Positions 1 to 8,783 of a stretch of 64,000 bases of DNA are shown here, one piece after another. The translations under genes and the position numbers were made by a program. The notes under the pieces were generated by a model. That model saw nothing but the letters and a program-made list of their open reading frames with translations, had not been told where the DNA came from and made no database searches. The DNA comes from Fusobacterium nucleatum_L (GTDB lineage: Bacteria > Fusobacteriota > Fusobacteriia > Fusobacteriales > Fusobacteriaceae): positions 372,001 through 436,000 of the forward strand of contig NZ_CP077172.1 in assembly GCF_050231725.1 (NCBI RefSeq), in the 5' to 3' direction. The stretch's first letter is position 1. Each line of letters opens with the position of its first letter.

Positions 1-679
1 ATTTTATTCCTAAAAGCTTTAAATAAGCATCTTTAAAGTCAATTTTTAGAGAATAGCTTTTTAATAGCTTTAAAAAAGGAAAAAATACTACTAAAAATTG
101 TAGTATTCCACCTATTAAAACTCCATAAGCTAAAGCATCTATATCAAAATATTTTGTGAGCCACATAGCCGAACAAATTATTGATAAATTAAAAAATATT
201 GAAGTTGAAGCAGGAATAGCAAAATATCCAAAATTATTTAAAATAGAGCCCATCATACCAGATAAAGAAATAAATAAAAAATAAAAAGACATTATCTTTA
301 AAAGCCTTGAAGCTACTATTTTTAATTCATCACTAAAACCAACTACAATAAAATCTATTATATAACTTGAAAATATTATCATCAACACACTAACTACAAA
401 ACTAAATAAAAAAGTTATATTCAAAACAGAAAATATATATTCCCTACTTCTTTCTTCTCCCTCTTCTTTTTTCTTCTTATGGTAAAGTGGTATAAAAGTA
501 TTCCCTAATGCCCCTTCACCTAAAAGCTGTCTAAAAAAGTTACTAATTTTAAAAGCACTATAGTAAGCATCTGTCAAAACTGATGAGCCAAAAAAATAAG
601 CCACCAAAGTTCCCCTAAAAAGCCCTAAAACTCTACTTATCATTGTTATTATCATTGTATTTATAGATTTTTTTAACAT
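1..679 (-). CDS. murJ: Lipid II flippase MurJ, C-terminal part beyond window
   Basis: Partial gene: the ATG is at 679 (minus) and the frame stays open to base 1, giving about 226 N-terminal residues. MurJ is a MOP-superfamily integral membrane protein that flips the peptidoglycan precursor lipid II across the inner membrane. The start MLKKSINTMI followed by ISRVLGLFRG is the typical MurJ/MviN opening, and a KISNFFRQLLGEGALGNTF-like segment follows, which is diagnostic of the family. Several hydrophobic helices follow. The start overlaps the end of scpA by 7 bases, so it is the last visible gene of the polA-whiA-ribF-scpA-murJ unit. Confidence 0.9.
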   Translation of the reverse strand, partial: MLKKSINTMIITMISRVLGLFRGTLVAYFFGSSVLTDAYYSAFKISNFFRQLLGEGALGNTFIPLYHKKKKEEGEERSREYIFSVLNITFLFSFVVSVLMIIFSSYIIDFIVVGFSDELKIVASRLLKIMSFYFLFISLSGMMGSILNNFGYFAIPASTSIFFNLSIICSAMWLTKYFDIDALAYGVLIGGILQFLVVFFPFLKLLKSYSLKIDFKDAYLKLLGIK

Positions 680-1350
680 CTTGCTATTTCTCCATCATTG
701 ATACTTATTTTTGCATCTTTATACAATTCTAAAATCGATAAAAATATATATATTAAATGTAGTTTATTTTCTGCCTCCAAAAACAAATCATCTATAAGCC
801 AACTTTTAGAATAGACTTTCATCAGTATCTTGTCCATTACTTCTTTTATATCATATTGCTTTGTTAAATTTAGTTCCATCACTTCTGACATATCAACTTC
901 ATCAAAATATCTCTTATAAACTTCAAAAATATCATCTGTCGTAAGTGATGTTAAATCATAGTCCTTAGCAATTTTTTTTATTGTTCTTTTACTCTCTCCT
1001 CTTGAATAAGAGATATTAAATTCTTTTTCTAATTCTGCTACTTTTGGAACAACTTCTTTAAATAATTTATGTTCTTCAAGTCTTCTTCTAAGGCTAGTTT
1101 CCTTCTCTTTATCTTTGTCCAAATTAAGCAAATTTAAAGTTTTAATTTCAATTAATTCCGATGCAATTATTATAAAATCTGATTTTATTTCTATATTTTC
1201 TCTTTTTGACTCTTTTAAAACTTCTAAATATTCATCTATTAACTGAGAAATATTTATATCAGAGATTTTCATTTTATTTTTTTCTATCAAACTTAAAAGT
1301 AAGTCAAAAGGACCTTCAAAATTATTGAGTTTTACTACAACTTCTTCCAT
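673..1350 (-). CDS. scpA: Segregation and condensation protein A
   Basis: 225 residues, normal for ScpA, the kleisin subunit that bridges SMC heads with ScpB for chromosome segregation. The opening FEGPFDLLLSLIEKNKMKI is the hallmark ScpA N-terminus, and a short winged-helix-like C-terminus (IFLSILELYKDAKI) would contact the SMC head. The gene overlaps ribF upstream by 29 bases and murJ downstream by 7, indicating translational coupling. No scpB or smc is in the window. Confidence 0.92.
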   Translation of the reverse strand: MEEVVVKLNNFEGPFDLLLSLIEKNKMKISDINISQLIDEYLEVLKESKRENIEIKSDFIIIASELIEIKTLNLLNLDKDKEKETSLRRRLEEHKLFKEVVPKVAELEKEFNISYSRGESKRTIKKIAKDYDLTSLTTDDIFEVYKRYFDEVDMSEVMELNLTKQYDIKEVMDKILMKVYSKSWLIDDLFLEAENKLHLIYIFLSILELYKDAKISINDGEIARC

Positions 1351-2281
1351 ATTTCATCTCTCTTTTAAATAATTTCCATCTATCTACATCTGCTTGAATA
1401 GTAGCTTTTAATTCATCTACTGAAGAAAACTTTTTTTCTTTTCTCATAAATTTAACTATTTGTATATATACTTTTTCTCCATAAACTTCCCTATTAAAAT
1501 CTAATATATGTGCCTCTAAACTCATTTCTTGCTTTAAAGTTGGATTATATCCAACATTTACAACTCCATATAAAACTTGTGAATTTTTGTCTCCTACTTG
1601 TAAAAAAGCTCCATATATTCCACTTGGTGGGTACAACCTATTATCTATCTTTATATTAGTAGTTGGAAATCCTAATTCTCTTGCTATTTTTTTTCCATGT
1701 ATCACTTCACCTATGACTATCATTGGATGATCTAAAAATTTTACTGCTCCTTCAAAATCTGAATTTGCTATCTTTTTTCTTATCGTAGATGAACTAACTA
1801 GTTCTCCATCTAGCGTAACAGGTGGTAATTCATTAACTTTTATATTATGGACTTCAGCCAAAGTTTCTAAATCTTCAGCTTTTCCTAGTCCACCTTTACC
1901 AAAAGAAAAATTGAATCCAATAAAAATTTCTTTTACTTTTAATTTATTCTTTAAAATTTCAACAAATTCTAGAGGAGTATATTCTAAAAATCCTTTATCT
2001 AATTTTTGCATTACAACAACATCTATTCCTAGAGATTCAAGAAGATATAATTTTTCTTCATTTGTATTTATATACTCGAATTTTCTTTCAGGAAATAAAA
2101 CTTCCATAGGATGATTTTCAAAAGTAAATACAATAGCTTGTTTTCCATTTTCTCTAGCCGCTTTTATAGCTTCTTTTATAAGCTTTTTATGTCCATAATG
2201 TACTCCATCAAAGTTTCCTATGGCTACATAAGTATCTTTAAAATCAATATCCGTTGTTAATATATCATTTACCACTATCAT
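1322..2281 (-). CDS. ribF: Bifunctional riboflavin kinase / FAD synthetase
   Basis: 319 residues, the usual RibF size. The protein phosphorylates riboflavin to FMN and adenylylates FMN to FAD in the cytoplasm. The N-terminal FAD synthetase half (about 15-170) has the nucleotidyltransferase motif GNFDGVHYGHKKLI and the SSSTIRK motif. The C-terminal kinase half has the GFPTTNI motif and a PPSGIYGAFL segment. It lies 14 bases downstream of whiA and runs 29 bases into scpA; the last residues (about YGRSCSKTQ) may be a lineage-specific tail created by that overlap. No FMN riboswitch is visible upstream. Confidence 0.95.
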   Translation of the reverse strand: MIVVNDILTTDIDFKDTYVAIGNFDGVHYGHKKLIKEAIKAARENGKQAIVFTFENHPMEVLFPERKFEYINTNEEKLYLLESLGIDVVVMQKLDKGFLEYTPLEFVEILKNKLKVKEIFIGFNFSFGKGGLGKAEDLETLAEVHNIKVNELPPVTLDGELVSSSTIRKKIANSDFEGAVKFLDHPMIVIGEVIHGKKIARELGFPTTNIKIDNRLYPPSGIYGAFLQVGDKNSQVLYGVVNVGYNPTLKQEMSLEAHILDFNREVYGEKVYIQIVKFMRKEKKFSSVDELKATIQADVDRWKLFKREMKYGRSCSKTQ

Positions 2282-2295
2282 TATTTTTATTGCTC

Positions 2296-3195
2296 CTAAT
2301 CATTTTTTTCTTCTTCTAAAAGAGAATTATATATTTCTTCTATTCTTCTAAAACGATTTCTTATTCCAGACTTAGATATATTTATCATATCTGCTAAACT
2401 TTGTAAAGAGTCTTCTGGATTATTTAATCTTAAAAAAGCTGCTTCTTCTAAAACAGAACTCAAACTATTAAGTCCAATTTTTTCACCTATATACTTTATC
2501 ATTTTTATTTGATGATTTCCAGTATTTAAAGTTTTAGTTTCATTGGCAACTTCCCAATTCATTTCTCTGATTGTCTTATTTTTTAAATTTTTTATAATTG
2601 TTGTTTCTTCATACTCAAAAAAATGTTGAAGTGCATCTATTAAAACTAGCACATCCATTATATCTTCTGAATTTCTTAAGTACACTAAAATCTTATTTTT
2701 TTTATTTGTTTTAAATATTTTTTTCTTTTTATAAAATAAAATATTGTAAATTTTTTCTGCCAATTCTTCATTGTCAACAAAAAAATCTAGGGAATATTCT
2801 TTTTTAGGATCTTTAATATAGCCACAGCTTAAAAAGAAACCTCTTATATATCCTCTAAATATTTCATCGTTTTGAATTATATCAAGATATGAAAATTTAA
2901 AGCTATCTAAAAATTCTTTTAAACCTTTTTGTTGATATAAAGTTATAGTATATACCTTATGTTCTGTGAATTTTTTTGTTATTGAATACTTTATACCAAA
3001 CTTTAAAGAACTTGTAGCCTTAATCAAAGAATAGACTCTTTTAGCTAAAATAGAGTTTTCCATTCTTATTTCTATACCATCTTTTGCTAATATTGATTTA
3101 TTCTCAAAAATAGATGATATTTCTGCTAGACATTCTAAATTTGTAGCAGGGATTTTTTTTGTGATTTCTTGTTTTACATTTGAACTATAGGACAC
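2296..3195 (-). CDS. whiA: DNA-binding protein WhiA, GTG start
   Basis: WhiA is a DNA-binding protein with a degenerate LAGLIDADG homing-endonuclease fold and a C-terminal helix-turn-helix (here about 255-285, SLQSLADMINISKSGIRNR). It is known from Gram-positive sporulation and cell-division control. The frame can be extended upstream to 3243, but a GTG at 3195 is preceded by a GGGGGG Shine-Dalgarno seven bases away, and this start leaves a 19-base gap after polA instead of an overlap. From there the protein is 299 residues and starts with the usual SYSSNVKQEI. It sits between polA and ribF. The regulatory target is not deducible from the sequence. Confidence 0.9.
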   Translation of the reverse strand: MSYSSNVKQEITKKIPATNLECLAEISSIFENKSILAKDGIEIRMENSILAKRVYSLIKATSSLKFGIKYSITKKFTEHKVYTITLYQQKGLKEFLDSFKFSYLDIIQNDEIFRGYIRGFFLSCGYIKDPKKEYSLDFFVDNEELAEKIYNILFYKKKKIFKTNKKNKILVYLRNSEDIMDVLVLIDALQHFFEYEETTIIKNLKNKTIREMNWEVANETKTLNTGNHQIKMIKYIGEKIGLNSLSSVLEEAAFLRLNNPEDSLQSLADMINISKSGIRNRFRRIEEIYNSLLEEEKND

Positions 3196-3214
3196 AAAGT
3201 GACCCCCCTTTATA

Positions 3215-5959
3215 TTATTTTGCCTCTGCCCAATTTTTACCAATGCTTATGTTTATATTTAAATTCACATCTTCCAATTGAACTGTATTTTTCATTATAT
3301 CTGCTAAAATTTCTGAATATTTTTCAACTGAGTTTTCTTCTACTTCAAATATTAATTCATCATGAACTTGTAAAAGTAAGGCAATATCTTCTTTATCTTT
3401 TAAAACATCATAAACCTTTACCATAACTCTTTTCAAAACTTCTGCTGCTGTTCCTTGAATAACTGTATTCACTGCCATTCTTTCAGCCTGTGATTTTATA
3501 GTCTTATTTTTAGAGTCAATACCACTTATGTATCTTTTTCTTCCAAATAAGGTTTTTACATAGCCATGTTCTTCTCCAAATTCAATGACTTCTTTTTCAA
3601 AAGTTGTAACTCTTGGATATTGTTCAAAATATTTTTTTATATATTCAGAAGCATCTTTTACAGGTATTTTTAATTCTTTTGCTAATCCAAAAGGTGTTTT
3701 TCCATAAATTATACTGAAATTTATTATTTTAGCTATTGTTCTCTGTTCTCTTGATACTGTTTCTGAATCAGGTAAATTAAAAATTCTTCTAGCCGTTAAA
3801 TCATGTAAATCTTTTTCTTCTCTATATGCTTCTATTAAATTTTCATCTTTTGACATTGAAGTTAAAACTCTTAATTCTACCTGTGAGTAATCAATACTCA
3901 TCAATACTTTTCCTTTTCCTGCAATAAAACCTTCTCTTATCTTAATACCTTCATCTGTTTTTACTGGTATATTTTGTAAGTTAGGTTCAGATGAAGAAAG
4001 TCTACCCGTTGCTGTTCCTATTTGATTAAAACTTGTATGTATTCTTGAATTTTCATCAATCAAAAGTGGCAAAGTATCAACATAAGTAGTTTTTAACTTA
4101 TTCAATTTTCTATAATCTAGAAGTAATCTAGCTATATTATAGCCATAACTTTCCAAGTCCTCTAAAACCATAACATCTGTTGAATAACCTGTTTTAGTTT
4201 TCTTTCCACTAGGTAAACCCATTCTAACAAATAATATTTCTCCTAATTGTTTAGGTGAATTTATATTAAATACTTCTCCTGCTTCTTCGTAGATAGCATT
4301 TTCAACTTTTAGAAGTTCTTTTTCCAATTCAATAGAATAATTTTTAAAATACTGAACATCTATTTCTATTCCTTTTCTTTCCATAAGTGATAATACTGGT
4401 ATTAAAGGCATTTCATTTTCCATTAAAATTTTGTATAAATCTTCCTTTTTTAATAAATAATTCAACTCATCATAAATAGCTAAAATACCTATGCTAATAT
4501 CTGACAAATATTTTGAGAAATCTTGTGCTGGGATAAGATCTATATTAACTTTTCCAAAAGTTGTTTTAAAATCTTTTGGCTCTAATGTTGAATATTCTAT
4601 GATAGCTATTATTGGATCAATTTTAGTTTGAGAACTGATTAAATGATAAGCTATCATCATATCCATATACATACATTTAAAATTAATACCTAAATTTAAT
4701 AAAGATTTAAAATTATACGAAACAAATTTTATATCAAGCTCTGAAATAAAGTTAATTATCAAATTTCTATCTATATTTTGAGCAAGTAATCCGCCATGAT
4801 TTAAAGGAAAATAGAAATCTTTTTCTTCTGTTGATAAAATAATCCCTAAACTTTCATAATAAATAGAAGCTATTTTTTTATAGTTAGTTAAATATTCTTT
4901 TTCTTCATTTAAGGTATTTTGACTATCTATAATTAAAAGTTGTCTATTAGAAAGATTTAAATTAATTTCTTTTTTTAATTCAAGCTCTTCATTTGTTGTT
5001 TCTTCAACTATTTCAGAAATTTCTCTTTTTTCCACTGTATCTTCAAGAGAAAACAAAGTAGGATTTTGAACTTTTTCTTCTAAATCTAATTTTTTTATAA
5101 ACATTTTAAATTCTAAAACTTTACACAAAGAATATAGTCTTCCTCTATCCATTCTATATTCTAGTCCATTTTCTTCAACTTTTATATCTAAGTTAGTAAA
5201 AATTTTTGCAAGTTCTCTACTCATAAATGCAATATCTTTTTCATTTGTAAGATTCTTTATAAGGGAAGGTCCTATCCCATCTATATTTTTTAAACTATCT
5301 ATATTTTCATAAATTTTCTCTAAACTATCATATTGTGAAAATATAGCCAAAGCTTTCTTTTCTCCTATTTTTGTTACACCTGGTATTCCATCACTTTTAT
5401 CTCCAATAAGTCCAAACAAATCTGGAATTTTTTCAGGCACAACGCCTAAATAATTTACAACATCTTCGGAAGTTCTTAGTATTCCAAACTTTTCTCCTTC
5501 TATTCCTTTTCCTAAAAGTGCTACTGTGATATTCTTTTCAACTAATTGAGATAAATCTTTGTCTCCTGTTACAATTATAACTTCAATATCTTGTTTAGAT
5601 AATTTTTTTGCTAAGCTTCCTAAAATATCATCTGCTTCATAACCATCTATTTTATATCTATTAATATTAAAAGCATCCAACACTTCTTCTATTCTTGGAA
5701 TTTGTTTTATCAAATCTTCTGGTGCTGATTGTCTATTAGATTTATAATCAGCATATATTTCTGTTCTTTTTAATGAAGACCTTTTTACATCAAAAGCAGC
5801 TGCCATGTAGTCTGGTTTAAATTCATTTATTATACTTAACAATGTATTAATAAAACCGTACACTGCTCCTGTTGGTTCATTTTTTGTTCTAAAATTCATA
5901 TTTGCAAAATATGCTCTATACATTATTGCACTCACATCTAAAAGTACAGCTTTTTTCAT
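3215..5959 (-). CDS. polA: DNA polymerase I
   Basis: 914 residues. The N-terminal 5'-3' exonuclease (about 1-290) has the flap-nuclease aspartates (YEADDILGSLAKKL, VTGDKDLSQLV, IGDKSDGIPGV). The C-terminal polymerase has motif A (DYSQVELR), motif B (RTIAKIINFSIIYG) and motif C (QVHDELIF). The middle 3'-5' exonuclease region (about 340-500) looks inactive: the Exo I site reads D345-S-Q347 rather than DxE, and the Exo II Asp is replaced (YNFKSLL). The enzyme probably fills gaps and removes RNA primers without proofreading, as in Bacillus Pol I. It is the first gene of its unit, with an extended -10 promoter just upstream and a GGGGA ribosome site. Confidence 0.97.
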   Translation of the reverse strand: MKKAVLLDVSAIMYRAYFANMNFRTKNEPTGAVYGFINTLLSIINEFKPDYMAAAFDVKRSSLKRTEIYADYKSNRQSAPEDLIKQIPRIEEVLDAFNINRYKIDGYEADDILGSLAKKLSKQDIEVIIVTGDKDLSQLVEKNITVALLGKGIEGEKFGILRTSEDVVNYLGVVPEKIPDLFGLIGDKSDGIPGVTKIGEKKALAIFSQYDSLEKIYENIDSLKNIDGIGPSLIKNLTNEKDIAFMSRELAKIFTNLDIKVEENGLEYRMDRGRLYSLCKVLEFKMFIKKLDLEEKVQNPTLFSLEDTVEKREISEIVEETTNEELELKKEINLNLSNRQLLIIDSQNTLNEEKEYLTNYKKIASIYYESLGIILSTEEKDFYFPLNHGGLLAQNIDRNLIINFISELDIKFVSYNFKSLLNLGINFKCMYMDMMIAYHLISSQTKIDPIIAIIEYSTLEPKDFKTTFGKVNIDLIPAQDFSKYLSDISIGILAIYDELNYLLKKEDLYKILMENEMPLIPVLSLMERKGIEIDVQYFKNYSIELEKELLKVENAIYEEAGEVFNINSPKQLGEILFVRMGLPSGKKTKTGYSTDVMVLEDLESYGYNIARLLLDYRKLNKLKTTYVDTLPLLIDENSRIHTSFNQIGTATGRLSSSEPNLQNIPVKTDEGIKIREGFIAGKGKVLMSIDYSQVELRVLTSMSKDENLIEAYREEKDLHDLTARRIFNLPDSETVSREQRTIAKIINFSIIYGKTPFGLAKELKIPVKDASEYIKKYFEQYPRVTTFEKEVIEFGEEHGYVKTLFGRKRYISGIDSKNKTIKSQAERMAVNTVIQGTAAEVLKRVMVKVYDVLKDKEDIALLLQVHDELIFEVEENSVEKYSEILADIMKNTVQLEDVNLNINISIGKNWAEAK

Positions 5960-5995
5960 AAAATTTCCCCTTAATATTTATTTTATTACCTGTTA

Positions 5996-6004
5996 ATTAT
6001 ACCA
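5996..6004 (-). promoter_or_regulatory. Extended -10 promoter for polA operon
   Basis: On the minus strand the sequence reads TGGTATAAT, a TGn-extended -10 box ending about 37 bases upstream of the polA ATG. No good -35 hexamer is present at 16-18 bases, which is common for extended -10 promoters. Confidence 0.5.
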
Positions 6005-6174
6005 TATTTTATTATAATCTACTTTTATTTTTATAAGATAGCATTGTTAAAATTTTATAACACTATATTAATAATATATTACATAAATTATACAATTTAC
6101 ATATTATATTAGAATTTAATCTATGAATAATATATAATAGCAAAAATATCTTTATTTTAAAAGGAGGTAACAAT

Positions 6175-7365
6175 ATGACAACAATTTTAGCATTAGTAAT
6201 TGTTTTGGTAGCTATGTCTTTGGGGGATATTGTATCAATTAAGACAAAAGCATGGATTCCATCTGTTTTTGTGACGGCATTAATATTCCTTTTTGGATTT
6301 TGGTGGGTATTTCCAAAAGATGTTATATCTACAGCTACTCTAGGAATGCCTGTAGCTGGATTAGGAATGTATTTACTGGTTACTCATATGGGAACATTGA
6401 TGAATATTAGAGAGTTAATGGCTCAATGGAGAACAGTTGTTATCTCAATAGCTGGAATTTTAGGAATAATTATTTTATTATTAACAGTAGGGCTTATTTT
6501 TCTTGATAAGCAAACTGCAATAGCAGGAGGACCTCCCCTTTCAGGTGGAATAGTTGCTGCAATAATTATGAAAGAAGCTGCAACTGCTTTAGGCAATGAT
6601 AAACTTGCTATAATTGCAATATTAATTTATGTTGTTCAAGGTTTTGTTGGTTATCCTTTAACTTCTGTTTTATTAAGAAAAGAAGGAGATAGATTATTAA
6701 GAAACTTTAGAGATAATAAAGAAAATATAAATGAAAAAATAGTCAGTAATGAGTCAGAAAGAAAAACACTTATACCTAGTTTACCAGAAAAATATAATAC
6801 TGTTTATATCATTTTATTAAAATTAGCTTTTGTAGCTTATTTAGCAGATTGTTTTACAAAATTTATAAATAATACTATTTTTCAAAATACTATTTTATCT
6901 CCATTTGTAACTTGTTTAATATTTGGTGTTCTTGCTGCTGAATTAGGTTTTGTTGATAGACAAGCACTAAACAAAGCAAATTCTTTTGGTTGGATGATAA
7001 CTATTCTTATGGCATTTATATATGAGGGATTAAACAAAGCCACTCCTGAAATGTTATTAGAAGTTCTTCTTCCACTTGTTGAAATTATAGTAATTGGTGT
7101 TGCTGGTCTTTTAATTTTTTCATTTATTATTGGTAAAATACTTAAGGAATCTCCATATATGTCATTATGTATTGCATTAAATGCCTTATATGGTTTCCCT
7201 CCTAATTTTATTTTAACAAATGAAGTTATTAAATCATTAGCAAGCAATAAGGATGAAACTGAGTATTTAACTAACAAAATTTTACCAAAAATGTTAATAG
7301 GTGGTTTCACATCTGTAACTATTGCTTCAGTTTTGATAGCAGGAATATTTTCAAGATTTTTATAA
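6175..7365 (+). CDS. Unassigned multi-pass membrane transporter
   Basis: 396 residues with around ten hydrophobic helices separated by a charged cytoplasmic loop at about residues 165-205 (EGDRLLRNFRDNKEN and following). I do not recognise a named family with certainty; the glycine- and alanine-rich GGPPLSGGIVAAIIMKEAA segment resembles substrate-binding re-entrant regions of secondary carriers. A strong AAAGGAGG site precedes the ATG. The M20 amidohydrolase gene starts 29 bases downstream with its own ribosome site, so the likely role is import of an N-acyl or peptide-like compound that the enzyme then cleaves. This is inference from context. Confidence 0.7.
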   Translation: MTTILALVIVLVAMSLGDIVSIKTKAWIPSVFVTALIFLFGFWWVFPKDVISTATLGMPVAGLGMYLLVTHMGTLMNIRELMAQWRTVVISIAGILGIIILLLTVGLIFLDKQTAIAGGPPLSGGIVAAIIMKEAATALGNDKLAIIAILIYVVQGFVGYPLTSVLLRKEGDRLLRNFRDNKENINEKIVSNESERKTLIPSLPEKYNTVYIILLKLAFVAYLADCFTKFINNTIFQNTILSPFVTCLIFGVLAAELGFVDRQALNKANSFGWMITILMAFIYEGLNKATPEMLLEVLLPLVEIIVIGVAGLLIFSFIIGKILKESPYMSLCIALNALYGFPPNFILTNEVIKSLASNKDETEYLTNKILPKMLIGGFTSVTIASVLIAGIFSRFL

Positions 7366-7394
7366 AACTTATTTTTAATGAGGAGGAACTTTTT

Positions 7395-8567
7395 ATGAAT
7401 ATAAAAAATATAACAAAAAACTACAAAGATTATATAATTGAAAAAAGAAGATATTTTCATATGAACCCTGAACCAAGTTTTAATGAATACAATACATCAA
7501 AAGTTATCCAAGATGAATTAAAAAAATTAGAAATTCCTTTTGAAATTTTTGCTAAAACTGGAATTATAGCTACTATAAAAGGAGCAAATCCTGGAAAAAC
7601 AGTTTTGTTAAGAGCTGATATGGATGCACTTGAAGTATGTGAAAAAAATAATGTCAGCTATAAATCACAGAAAGAAGGATTAATGCATGCTTGTGGCCAT
7701 GATGGACATATAGCTATGCTTTTAGGAGCTGCTCATGTGTTAAATGAAATTAAAAATGAGCTTTCTGGAGAAATAAAATTATTTTTTCAGCCTGCTGAAG
7801 AAACTGCACAAGGTGCTAAGGCTGTAATAGAAGAAAGTAAAATAACAGAATCTATAGATGCTGCTTTTGCTATTCATCTATGGCAAGGAGTCCCTGTTGG
7901 CAAGATTTCTTTAGAAAGTGGTGCTCGTATGGCTGCAGCAGATTTATTTTCAATTAAAGTAAAAGGAAAATCTGGACATGGTTCTATGCCACATGAAACT
8001 ATTGATGCTGTTGTAGTTGCCTCAGCAATAGTTATGAATTTACAACATCTAGTAAGTAGGAATACAAATCCATTAGATACTTTAGTTGTTACTGTTGGAA
8101 AACTAACTGCTGGAACAAGAAATAACATTATTGCAGGTGATGCTTTTTTAGAAGGAACTATTAGATCTTTCTCAGATGAAGTTTGGAAAAAAGTTCCTGA
8201 ACAAATAGAAAGAGTTGTAAAAAATACTGCTGCTGCCTATGGTGCAGAAGTTGAAATCAATTTAGTAAGAGCAACTCCCCCTCTTGTTAATAACCAAGAT
8301 ATATCTGATATTTTAAAGACTTCTGCTGAAAAATTATATGGAAAAGAAGTTATTACAAAATATGAAAAAACTCCTGGTGGAGAAGATTTTGCATACTTCA
8401 CTCAGGTCGTTCCTGGTGCATTAGCATTTGTTGGTATAAGAAATGATGAAAAAGGAATAAACTCTCCTCATCATAACGAAACATTTGATATGGATGAAGA
8501 AGCGTTAGAAATGGGAGCAAACTTATATGTTCAATTTGCTATAGATTTTTTAAATTCAAAAAAATAA
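7395..8567 (+). CDS. M20 family amidohydrolase (N-acyl amino acid hydrolase)
   Basis: 390 residues, the normal size for the M20D metallohydrolases that remove acyl groups from amino acids or split aminoacyl conjugates. Metal ligands are visible in MHACGHDGH (about 97-105), the catalytic base region in QPAEE and later in GGEDFAYF. The dimerisation domain lies about 180-290. Preceded by GAGGAGGA and the transporter at 6175-7365; a strong hairpin terminator follows. It is a clear paralogue of the interrupted gene at 25776-26957, which also sits behind a transporter. Exact substrate unknown. Confidence 0.88.
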   Translation: MNIKNITKNYKDYIIEKRRYFHMNPEPSFNEYNTSKVIQDELKKLEIPFEIFAKTGIIATIKGANPGKTVLLRADMDALEVCEKNNVSYKSQKEGLMHACGHDGHIAMLLGAAHVLNEIKNELSGEIKLFFQPAEETAQGAKAVIEESKITESIDAAFAIHLWQGVPVGKISLESGARMAAADLFSIKVKGKSGHGSMPHETIDAVVVASAIVMNLQHLVSRNTNPLDTLVVTVGKLTAGTRNNIIAGDAFLEGTIRSFSDEVWKKVPEQIERVVKNTAAAYGAEVEINLVRATPPLVNNQDISDILKTSAEKLYGKEVITKYEKTPGGEDFAYFTQVVPGALAFVGIRNDEKGINSPHHNETFDMDEEALEMGANLYVQFAIDFLNSKK

Positions 8568-8604
8568 TAACTATATCATAAATAGACTTCTTAACCTTTA
8601 ATTA

Positions 8605-8658
8605 AAAATGAACTGCCCATTCAATCTTATATTTAAGATTTGGGGCAGTTCATTCTTT
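8605..8658. terminator. Bidirectional terminator hairpin
   Basis: AATGAACTGCCC pairs with GGGCAGTTCATT, extended inward by AATCTTA/TAAGATT across a four-base loop. On the plus strand CTTTAT follows, and on the minus strand TTTTTAATTAA follows, so it can end both the 6175-8567 unit and transcripts reading out of dnaN. Confidence 0.75.
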
Positions 8659-8716
8659 ATAATAAGCTTCTGTATCTAATTCTACATAAACAATATTTTA
8701 TTTTTTGCCTATTAAT

Positions 8717-8767
8717 TTAAGTTTCTTTTGAAATATATTTTTTTGGATGAAATTTAAATTTTTTCAT
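8717..8767 (-). CDS. Possible 16-residue small ORF after dnaN
   Basis: Seventeen bases downstream of the dnaN stop, a TAGGAG site six bases before an ATG opens a 16-codon frame (MKKFKFHPKKYISKET, stop TAA). The ribosome site is good and the peptide is very basic, but the length is too short to judge coding potential from one genome. It could be a translated small protein, a remnant, or chance. Confidence 0.25.
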   Translation of the reverse strand: MKKFKFHPKKYISKET

Positions 8768-8783
8768 ATGAGTCTCCTAAAAA

